A stretch of 17,070 nt of DNA from CAYYJS01 sp964472315 (GTDB lineage: Bacteria; Verrucomicrobiota; Kiritimatiellia; UBA8416): the NCBI GenBank assembly GCA_964472315.1, contig CAYYJS010000064.1, positions 1 to 17,070 of the forward strand, given 5' to 3'. This document shows, one piece after another, positions 1-5,084 of the stretch (within the stretch, counting starts at the first letter, position 1; every line of letters starts with the position of its first letter). The notes below the pieces were generated by a model. The model was given only the letters and a program-made list of their open reading frames with translations. It ran no database searches and was not told the origin of the DNA. A program made the position numbers and the translations under genes.

Positions 1-7
1 AATGCGG

Positions 8-48
8 TATACATAAACCATTGACAGGTATTATCGTTTATGTATAAA
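8..48 (+). promoter_or_regulatory. hipBA promoter overlapped by an 11-bp inverted-repeat operator
   Basis: A perfect 11-bp inverted repeat has its left arm at 8-18 (TATACATAAAC) and its right arm at 36-46 (GTTTATGTATA), with a 17-bp spacer. The spacer contains a consensus -35 box TTGACA at 21-26. A good -10 box, TATAAA at 43-48, follows after 16 bp and overlaps the right arm. A dimeric repressor bound to both arms would cover the whole promoter. HipB-type antitoxins are known to bind inverted repeats upstream of their own genes, so autorepression by the adjacent gene product is the natural inference. Binding itself is not shown here. Confidence 0.8.
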
Positions 49-55
49 TCATGAT

Positions 56-394
56 ATGAAATCGACAGTTGGTGATATTCTGCCACATAATGTGCGGTAT
101 TCGCTCCGTAAGTTCGGTGAGGATCTTTCGGTTGCGCGGCGCAAGCGCCGCTTGACGGTTGCGATGATGTGCGAGCGACTTGGTGTTTCGAGGTCCACCT
201 GGCAGCGCCTGGAAAAGGGGGACCCGACCGTATCCATGGGGGCCTACGCCCAAGCCCTTTTCGTGCTCGGGTTCGGGGAGCCGCTGGGCGGACTGGCGGA
301 TCAGCGAACGGATGAGGCGGGACTCCTGTACGACGCCGAACGCCTTCCGAAGCGTATCGTCCCGCCCCGCGAAGCGAAAGACGGTCGATTATGA
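56..394 (+). CDS. hipB: HipB-like XRE-family antitoxin / autorepressor
   Basis: This 112-residue protein carries one helix-turn-helix of the XRE/Cro type at about residues 20-75. The recognition segment runs L33-TVAMMCERLGVSRSTWQRLEKG, the pattern typical of antitoxins paired with HipA kinases. The C-terminal 35 residues are charged and probably disordered. The family binds and neutralises HipA and represses the shared promoter. The stop overlaps the hipA start by 4 bp (ATGA at 391-394), so translation is probably coupled. The ATG at 56 lies only about 8 bp after the predicted -10 box and has no Shine-Dalgarno, so the mRNA may be leaderless. The alternative start is GTG at 92, which would still keep the whole helix-turn-helix. 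The family call is firm; the start is less certain. Confidence 0.88.
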   Translation: MKSTVGDILPHNVRYSLRKFGEDLSVARRKRRLTVAMMCERLGVSRSTWQRLEKGDPTVSMGAYAQALFVLGFGEPLGGLADQRTDEAGLLYDAERLPKRIVPPREAKDGRL

Positions 395-1686
395 AACGAC
401 ACATCCGCGTATTTCTGGGGAACGACGAGGAGCCAATTGGCGAACTTCGCTATGATCGTCAAGGGCGACGTGAACGGGCTGCCGTCGCGTACACGCCATC
501 ATGGTTAGCCGATGCAAAACGCTTCTCGATCGATCCCGCGCTTCCGTTGGTCAGCGGGTTCCAGTTTCAAGCGCACAGCCCGCAAGGGAGTATTTTCCAT
601 GGTGCCATTGCCGATACGGAACCGGACGGATGGGGGCGGCGTGTCATTCTGCGAGCTCATGCCAAACGCCAGCGATCCGCAACAACACCGGAAGCGACTA
701 ACGAAACCAGCACGCTTGGCGAGCTAGACTTCCTGCTGGCAGTTGACGACGAGAGTCGTATGGGCGCCTTGCGGTTTCAGGATGAGAACGGACAATTCCA
801 GGGAGGCAACGATGCTGATGACCGGCGGACACCTCCACTTCTGGAACTGGAGCATTTGATCAGCGCGTCCAGGGCGGTGGAAATGAGCTTGGAGACGGAG
901 CAGGATCTGGCCTATCTGCGAGGACGGGGAACCTCGCTCGGTGGTATGCGCCCGAAATGTTCGATCCGGGATAACGACGGTCATCTGGCCATTGCAAAAT
1001 TCCCGAGCGTCGGCGACCAACGGGCCGTCACCAAAGGAGAAATACTCGCCCTGCACCTTGCCGCCAAAGCCGGAATCGATGCGGCGCAGGCACGACTGGT
1101 CAACAGCGGTGGACTGTTCGTCGCGCTGATCCGCCGATTTGATCGCCGCACTGACGGCACACGCATCCCCTACATGTCCGCCGCTACCCTGCTGGGACTC
1201 AACCGGGATGATCAGGAGCAACACACCTATACCGAGATTGTCGATGCACTGCGCATCCACGGCAGCGACACTCAGCGCGACATTGATGAACTCTATCGCC
1301 GGATTGCCTTTTCGATCCTCATCAACAATGTTGATGACCATCTCCATAATCACGGGGTTCTGCATGTGGGTAGCGGGCTGTGGCGGTTAGCGCCCGCCTT
1401 TGACATCAACCCCTTCCCGGATCGTTACCGTGAACTGAAAACCTGGATATCGCCCATCGTTGGCCCCGAAGCGTCCCTGGCGGCCTTATGCTCCGAGGCA
1501 CCGTATTTTCGCATTAATCAGGCACGTAGCGACGCCATCATCCAGGACGTGGCCCAAGCCGTCGCCAGTTGGAGGGAAATGGGAGAGAAGATCGGCATGA
1601 CATCGCAGGAACTCGATGCCTTTGCGCCTGCATTTGATACAAAGCCTGTAACATCGCCTCCCCTGCGATGCGCGTATCGTTCATAG
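391..1686 (+). CDS. hipA: HipA-family serine/threonine kinase toxin
   Basis: The 431-residue length matches full HipA-family toxins. The N-terminal part (about 1-110) resembles the HipA N-terminal subdomain, and the rest has the HipA kinase fold. Visible signatures are ELDFLLAVDDESRMGALRF near 111-129 and the glycine-rich loop GTSLGGMRPK at 180-189. There is also a probable ATP-binding lysine in AIAKFPS (K203), a catalytic loop DDHLHN at 315-320 (D315 and N320 match the catalytic Asp and metal-binding Asn of E. coli HipA), and the metal-binding Asp in APAFDINPF (D338). All key kinase residues are present, so the toxin looks intact. HipA kinases phosphorylate aminoacyl-tRNA synthetases (GltX in E. 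coli) and slow translation; the target here is unknown. The gene is co-transcribed with hipB through a 4-bp overlap. Base composition looks less GC-rich than the downstream housekeeping genes. Confidence 0.93.
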   Translation: MKRHIRVFLGNDEEPIGELRYDRQGRRERAAVAYTPSWLADAKRFSIDPALPLVSGFQFQAHSPQGSIFHGAIADTEPDGWGRRVILRAHAKRQRSATTPEATNETSTLGELDFLLAVDDESRMGALRFQDENGQFQGGNDADDRRTPPLLELEHLISASRAVEMSLETEQDLAYLRGRGTSLGGMRPKCSIRDNDGHLAIAKFPSVGDQRAVTKGEILALHLAAKAGIDAAQARLVNSGGLFVALIRRFDRRTDGTRIPYMSAATLLGLNRDDQEQHTYTEIVDALRIHGSDTQRDIDELYRRIAFSILINNVDDHLHNHGVLHVGSGLWRLAPAFDINPFPDRYRELKTWISPIVGPEASLAALCSEAPYFRINQARSDAIIQDVAQAVASWREMGEKIGMTSQELDAFAPAFDTKPVTSPPLRCAYRS

Positions 1687-1811
1687 GCTCCAAATGTACT
1701 CTATTCCATCGTGTCCGTGATATGCCCTCTTAACCGCCCCCCGTACTCGCCTACCCTGGTATAACCGGTCTCGCTTACACGATCTCGTCCCGCTCCCGCT
1801 CCCGTTCCCTC

Positions 1812-1850
1812 TTCCCCCTGCAACCTTCAACCTTCCCCCTGCAACCTTCT
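1812..1850. repeat. Short tandem C/T-rich repeat
   Basis: The unit CTTCCCCCTGCAACCTTC occurs twice, starting near 1811 and 1832, with a short variant between the copies. It follows a simple CCCGCT/CCCGTT tract. It adjoins mosaic repeat copy A and is non-coding. Confidence 0.6.
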
Positions 1851-1851
1851 T

Positions 1852-1943
1852 CGTTGGGTGTTCGGCGTTCCTTGATCGCTGTTGGATGTTCGTGTCCTGT
1901 GTCGCCGAGAGGAACACTCAACAGCCAACAAGGAATGTCCAAC
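1852..1943. repeat. Mosaic palindromic repeat, copy A (modules R-P)
   Basis: Module R (1852-1891) is identical over 40 bp to 3314-3353. Module P (1910-1943) closely matches 2303-2336 and 3238-3271. R is roughly the reverse complement of P: both carry a CAACAGC...CAAGGAA core, read on opposite strands. Copy A could therefore fold into one long imperfect hairpin with a loop of about 18 nt. There is no coding potential and no transposase nearby. Confidence 0.8.
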
Positions 1944-2047
1944 TGCGAACGGGGGAGTAGCTTTCACGATCCCGCCCACCTCCCTCTCTCCACCCCTCGT
2001 CCACCGCTCTCGTCGCCGTTCTCGTCGGCCGATCCTCTTCCCTGTTC

Positions 2048-2115
2048 GTAGTTCACGCTTCAGCGTGTCCCGCGCGCGTAGACTCATCCACCGCGCAGCC
2101 TGAAGGCTGAACTAC
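2048..2115. repeat. REP-like inverted pair with GTAG feet (BIME-like)
   Basis: The left unit has GTAG at 2048-2051 followed by the perfect hairpin CACGCT-TC-AGCGTG (2054-2067). The right unit is in opposite orientation: hairpin CAGCCT-GA-AGGCTG (2096-2109), then CTAC (2112-2115), which is GTAG on the other strand. The two hairpins differ in sequence at paired positions, yet both stay perfectly paired. A GTAG or similar tetranucleotide at the foot of a hairpin is the hallmark of REP elements mobilised by RAYT (TnpA-REP) transposases. A partial third unit, CAGCCTGAAG, lies at 2131-2140. No RAYT gene is in the window. Confidence 0.72.
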
Positions 2116-2197
2116 GTACAATAAGCACGGCAGCCTGAAGGGGGTCATTGCTCATCAAACGTCTCGGAGATCCGTGCCTACCCTCCCCGTTCGGACT

Positions 2198-2336
2198 GGG
2201 AAACCACCCAACAACCAAGGAATGAGCGTCACGTTCCGTCTTCCGTTGGTTGTTCGGCGTTCCTTGATCGCTGTTGGATGTTGGGTGGCTTTCCGAGGGG
2301 ACAGGAACACCCAACAGCCAACAAGGAATGTCCAAT
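2198..2336. repeat. Mosaic palindromic repeat, copy B (modules Q-R-P)
   Basis: Positions 2215-2282 match 3285-3352 at 66 of 68 bases (modules Q and R), and 2303-2336 is module P. Copy B also has its own outer inverted arms: 2198-2213 (GGGAAACCACCCAACA) pairs with 2279-2294 (TGTTGGGTGGCTTTCC) with one mismatch or indel. It is non-coding and lies upstream of the second toxin-antitoxin pair. Confidence 0.82.
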
Positions 2337-2364
2337 AGCCAAGTCGGTGGAGTGTGCCTTTAAT

Positions 2365-2391
2365 GGCGTCAAGGGACAGGCCCCAGGCGTC
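2365..2391. repeat. GGCGTC-flanked direct repeat, upstream copy
   Basis: This 27-bp sequence begins and ends with GGCGTC and has AAGGGACAGGCCCC in between. The same sequence, with one extra C, recurs in the same orientation at 3201-3228. The two copies bracket the vapBC-type module. Confidence 0.85.
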
Positions 2392-2448
2392 ACTGCGACC
2401 CACCGTCTGGCGACAGAGGATACGGGGTGGGAGAGGCGTCAATGCAAC

Positions 2449-2507
2449 TTGACCGCACCGCGTATGATGCTAATATGCTGTCAAGATGTTGCTGGCAATA
2501 TAGCATC
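2449..2507 (+). promoter_or_regulatory. Promoter and operator dyad of the vapBC-type operon
   Basis: A -35 box TTGACC (2449-2454) and a -10 box TAATAT (2471-2476) are separated by 16 bp. A 7-bp inverted repeat, GATGCTA (2466-2472) and TAGCATC (2501-2507), overlaps the -10 box and the likely start of transcription. A smaller dyad, TTGC-TG-GCAA, lies inside it at 2489-2498. This arrangement suits autorepression by the ribbon-helix-helix antitoxin encoded directly downstream. Confidence 0.65.
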
Positions 2508-2524
2508 TTCAGGGGGAATGCAGA

Positions 2525-2755
2525 GTGAAGACACTTACCGTTCGTAATGTGCCGGATACGGTCTATGAACAGCTCGCAAGCTGGGCGAAGGAGAGTCACC
2601 GAAGCCTCCAAGAGCAAGTGCGGTATCTGTTGGAGGAGGATGTCAAGCTGCAGAGAATGTGTGTGATGGAAGAGGCGGCGGCTTACCGGACGAAGCTGGC
2701 CTCGCGTGAACTCGGCAACGTTGTCGAGGATGTCAGGGGGGATCGAGACCGATGA
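2525..2755 (+). CDS. vapB: Ribbon-helix-helix antitoxin (VapB/FitA-like)
   Basis: This 76-residue protein opens with MKTLTVRNVPDTVYEQLASWAKESHRSL. That gives a beta strand followed by two helices, the FitA-type ribbon-helix-helix DNA-binding fold. The C-terminal half is charged and would wrap the toxin. The start is GTG at 2525, chosen because AGGGGG at 2511-2516 gives good Shine-Dalgarno spacing. The ATG at 2518 is in another frame and stops after a few codons. The reading frame ends inside the toxin start (ATGA at 2752-2755), so the two are translationally coupled. The antitoxin role rests on the fold and on the adjacent PIN-domain gene. Confidence 0.87.
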   Translation: MKTLTVRNVPDTVYEQLASWAKESHRSLQEQVRYLLEEDVKLQRMCVMEEAAAYRTKLASRELGNVVEDVRGDRDR

Positions 2756-3156
2756 TCGCCGTGGTGGATACGTCGGCGTTTCTGCGTCTGTTCATCCCGG
2801 ATGGCGCGGTCCCCTCCGGGTTGGAGGATTTCATCCGAGGTGTGGAGCGTGGCCAGAATATCGCGATCGCTCCCGAACTCATGCTGGCGGAAGCCGGCAA
2901 TACGGCCAACAAGAAGAGGCGTCAGGGCTTGCTGTCCCATGAAGAAGCGCGCGATCTGCTTCGTCTCATGCGGAGAATGCCCATTCATTACGTGCCCCAT
3001 GGCGACCTCGTAGAACCCGCGCTCGATCTGGCGGAAGCCCACGCCGTCACGGTTTACGACGCCCTGTACCTCGTGCTGGCCAGGCAAAAAAACGCCCGCC
3101 TGTTTACGGCGGACGATCGCCTTGCCCGCGTCGCCAAGGATATGGGGCTTGCCTGA
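2752..3156 (+). CDS. vapC: PIN-domain ribonuclease toxin (VapC/FitB-like)
   Basis: This 134-residue PIN-domain protein has the acidic residues of the family in order: D6 in MIAVVDTSAF, E42 or E47 in APELMLAEAGN, D103 in TVYDALYL, and D121/D122 in FTADDRLA. These residues coordinate Mg2+ or Mn2+ for endoribonuclease activity, usually against tRNA or rRNA; the target here cannot be read from sequence. Length and motif order are normal, so it looks functional. The gene overlaps its antitoxin by 4 bp, and a G-rich Shine-Dalgarno (around 2734-2742) lies within the antitoxin's last codons. Direct repeats lie on both sides of the module. Confidence 0.92.
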   Translation: MIAVVDTSAFLRLFIPDGAVPSGLEDFIRGVERGQNIAIAPELMLAEAGNTANKKRRQGLLSHEEARDLLRLMRRMPIHYVPHGDLVEPALDLAEAHAVTVYDALYLVLARQKNARLFTADDRLARVAKDMGLA

Positions 3157-3200
3157 TTCGATAAGGGCGGCCAGGGACCAAGCCACGTGGAGAACCCACC

Positions 3201-3228
3201 GGCGTCAAGGGACAGGCCCCCAGGCGTC
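3201..3228. repeat. GGCGTC-flanked direct repeat, downstream copy
   Basis: This is the 28-bp second copy of the sequence at 2365-2391, in the same orientation, with one additional C in the C-run. It runs directly into mosaic repeat copy C. Confidence 0.85.
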
Positions 3229-3237
3229 CAAGGGGAG

Positions 3238-3360
3238 AGGAACACCCAACAGCCAACAAGGAACGCCCAACATTCAGGAAACAGCCAAGGAATGAGCGTC
3301 ACGTTCCGTCTTGCGTTGGGTGTTCGGCGTTCCTTGATCGCTGTTGGATGTTCATGTCCT
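3238..3360. repeat. Mosaic palindromic repeat, copy C (modules P-Q-R)
   Basis: The order of modules differs from copies A and B. P comes first (3238-3271), then Q and R together (3285-3353). The ends are roughly complementary: AGGAACACCCAACAGC at 3238-3253 pairs with the segment ending ...TGTCCT at 3360. A hairpin of about 120 nt is possible. Confidence 0.82.
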
Positions 3361-3444
3361 ATGACCGTAGGGATATCGCTGGGTGGCTTCCCGAGCAGGG
3401 ACTGCGGTTTCGAGGGGAGAGGATTCGATGTCCTGACACGCGAA

Positions 3445-3473
3445 TTGACAAGCGGGGGCCGTTCCCGGACAAT
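3445..3473 (+). promoter_or_regulatory. Probable psd-pssA promoter
   Basis: A consensus -35 box TTGACA at 3445-3450 and GACAAT at 3468-3473 are separated by 17 bp. Transcription would start near 3480 and give a leader of about 70 nt. Matching is by eye only. Confidence 0.5.
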
Positions 3474-3548
3474 CGCGTGCAGTATTCGGGTTGGCGTAGG
3501 CGCCGGTTCGGATGCGGTTCGGCAACTGTAACGGAGGGCTATCGAACC

Positions 3549-4277
3549 ATGAGTATCAGACCTGAAGTGTGGCCATTTCTCGGCATCACCGTGCTGGTGT
3601 GCGTGCTTATCTATCTTCTGACGGGACGGTTTACGCGGCTTTCGTGGCGTGCCGCCCTCTATCTGCCGGTTGCCGCCGGCCTGATTTTCGGCGGCTATTT
3701 CCTCTGGTTCTTCCGCGACCCGCCGCGCACGCCGCCGGCCGACCCGCTTGCGATCGTCGCCGCCGCCGACGGCGTCTGCGCCAGGATCGTCGTACTCGAC
3801 GAGAGCGCGTTTCTCAAGGCCGCGGCGTTCGCGGGACTTCAGGATGCCGACAAAGCCCCCTTCCTCGGCGGCAACACGGTGCGGATCAGTATTTTCCTCA
3901 GCCTGTTCGACGTCCATGTCAACCGCGCGCCGATCGCCGGCTCATCCCGGTTCATGGGGTATTTCCCCGGCAGGCACCTCTTCACGTTCGACGAGAAATC
4001 CTCCGACGTGAATCAGCACAACTCCATCCTGATTCGGAACGCGCGCACGGTCTGTCTGGTGAACCAGATCGTGGGGCCCGTATGCCGCCGCGTGGTCTAC
4101 TGGCTCGACCACAAAAACCCCGTCGAGGTCGCTCTGGGCCAGGATTTCGGGATGATGAAGTTCGGATCGCGGCTCGATATGTATTTCCCGGAAGCGGACA
4201 TCGCCCTCCTCGTCAAGGAGGGCGATCGCGTGCGCGCCGGCGAAACCGTGATAGCCCATTACCGTGAGGTCCTCTAG
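3549..4277 (+). CDS. psd: Phosphatidylserine decarboxylase (short, pyruvoyl type)
   Basis: This 242-residue enzyme decarboxylates phosphatidylserine to phosphatidylethanolamine at the cytoplasmic membrane. Two hydrophobic segments (about 8-25 and 36-55) anchor the N-terminus. Family motifs follow: AAADG (D74), FDVHVNRAP (H123), and near the C-terminus KFGSRLD. Self-cleavage before S207 in KFGSRLD is expected to create the pyruvoyl cofactor. The short length and GS cleavage site match the compact PSD-A group rather than the longer LGST-type enzymes. The start at 3549 is chosen because GGAGGG at 3533-3538 lies at suitable spacing and the N-terminal membrane segment begins there. The upstream in-phase extension is repeat sequence. 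pssA begins at the very next base after the stop. Confidence 0.93.
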   Translation: MSIRPEVWPFLGITVLVCVLIYLLTGRFTRLSWRAALYLPVAAGLIFGGYFLWFFRDPPRTPPADPLAIVAAADGVCARIVVLDESAFLKAAAFAGLQDADKAPFLGGNTVRISIFLSLFDVHVNRAPIAGSSRFMGYFPGRHLFTFDEKSSDVNQHNSILIRNARTVCLVNQIVGPVCRRVVYWLDHKNPVEVALGQDFGMMKFGSRLDMYFPEADIALLVKEGDRVRAGETVIAHYREVL

Positions 4278-5084
4278 ATGAAGCAGTTCCTGAACTGGCG
4301 ACAGATCGTTCCCACCGTCTTCACGCTGGCGGCCATGCTCTCGGGTTTCCTGAGCATCCTGTTCGTCGTGCAGGGCTTTCACGCCGATAACTCGGACTAC
4401 TTCTACCTGTGGGCGGCGCGTCTGATCATGCTGGCCATGATCCTCGATGGCATCGACGGCAACGTGGCGCGGTGGCTGAAGGGATCGAGCGAGTTCGGCG
4501 CCGAACTCGACACGTACGTCGATATGACCGCGTTCGGCATCGCGCCGGCCATCCTCGTCTTCGCCGTGACGATGGAAGCCAAGGAGCCGCTGCTTCGCAT
4601 CCTGCTGCCGTCGGCGGTCGCCTTGTCCGGTGTCGTCAGGCTGGCCCGATTCAAGGTGGCCGACCCGTTGCGCGGTCAGGGCGGGTACGCCGGCATGCCG
4701 ATCACCGCGAACGCGGGCTGGGTATCGCTGTTCGTATTCATCAGCCAGGTGCCGCCCTCGGAGCGGGTCGCCGAGGACATCTTCTCGCTGCGAAGCGGTT
4801 GGTTTGCCACGCTTTTCCTGGTCGGCATCGTGGTTTTCATCAGCCTGCAAGTCTCCAACGTCCGGTTTCCGAAGCCCACCAAGAAGGCGTTTCTGTTCAT
4901 CCCATGCATCATCCTCGTGACGTTGTTCGTATTGCTGAACAAACAGCAGGCCGTCTACGTGGCCGTCGTCATGCTGATCCTCGGGTTGCTCTATTCGGTG
5001 CTTGGGCCGTTCTTCGTCAAGGGCATGGAGGCGAGGAAATCCCGGCTGCGGCAGGCGTTGCCCGGGGATGGAGACGATGCTTGA
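4278..5084 (+). CDS. pssA: CDP-diacylglycerol-serine O-phosphatidyltransferase
   Basis: This 268-residue integral membrane enzyme makes phosphatidylserine from CDP-diacylglycerol and serine, the substrate of the psd product. The complete CDP-alcohol phosphotransferase signature is present: D60-G61-x2-A64-R65-x8-G74-x3-D78-x3-D82. The acidic residues bind two metal ions. Several hydrophobic helices follow up to about residue 255, and the tail is basic. The ATG directly follows the psd stop with no gap, so translation is probably coupled. The order psd-pssA is common in bacteria that make phosphatidylethanolamine. The last two bases of its TGA stop lie within the first two codons of the next gene. 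Confidence 0.95.
   Translation: MKQFLNWRQIVPTVFTLAAMLSGFLSILFVVQGFHADNSDYFYLWAARLIMLAMILDGIDGNVARWLKGSSEFGAELDTYVDMTAFGIAPAILVFAVTMEAKEPLLRILLPSAVALSGVVRLARFKVADPLRGQGGYAGMPITANAGWVSLFVFISQVPPSERVAEDIFSLRSGWFATLFLVGIVVFISLQVSNVRFPKPTKKAFLFIPCIILVTLFVLLNKQQAVYVAVVMLILGLLYSVLGPFFVKGMEARKSRLRQALPGDGDDA

Larger units (their letters stand above)
1687..2524. other. Repeat-dense non-coding region between the two toxin-antitoxin modules
   Basis: I see no credible gene in these roughly 840 bp. Open frames exist, but they read straight through palindromic repeats and low-complexity C/T-rich tracts. The region holds a pyrimidine-rich stretch (about 1784-1850), mosaic repeat copies A and B, a REP-like inverted pair, one copy of a GGCGTC-type repeat, and the promoter of the second toxin-antitoxin operon. 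No intrinsic terminator with a T-tract is visible after hipA. Confidence 0.8.
3157..3548. other. Repeat-bearing non-coding region and psd leader
   Basis: No gene is visible between the PIN toxin and psd. The region holds the second GGCGTC-type direct repeat (3201-3228), mosaic repeat copy C (3238-3360), and a stretch with a partial match to sequence downstream of copy B (GGGTGGCTT near 3380). The probable psd promoter lies at 3445-3473. An open frame runs through the repeats in phase with psd, but it has no ribosome binding site and consists of repeat sequence. Confidence 0.75.

Noticed and set aside
1854..2547. Small open frames in the repeat region (60-95 codons)
   Set aside because: They translate the palindromic repeats in several frames, and their peptide similarity to each other comes only from the shared DNA repeats.
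1852..3360. CRISPR array
   Set aside because: Repeats are long, mosaic and irregularly spaced, with no constant repeat-spacer unit and no cas genes.
2198..3360. Insertion sequence carrying the VapBC pair
   Set aside because: There is no transposase frame, no clear terminal inverted repeats around the whole unit and no target duplication. Direct repeats alone do not define an IS.
3348..3548. 67-codon N-terminal extension of psd
   Set aside because: It is made of repeat and leader sequence, crosses the likely promoter, and lacks a ribosome binding site. The ATG at 3549 has one.
4409..5080. Upstream extension of the uracil-DNA glycosylase frame
   Set aside because: It overlaps pssA out of frame, is Arg/Gly-rich with no domain, and a good TTG start with a Shine-Dalgarno exists at 5081.
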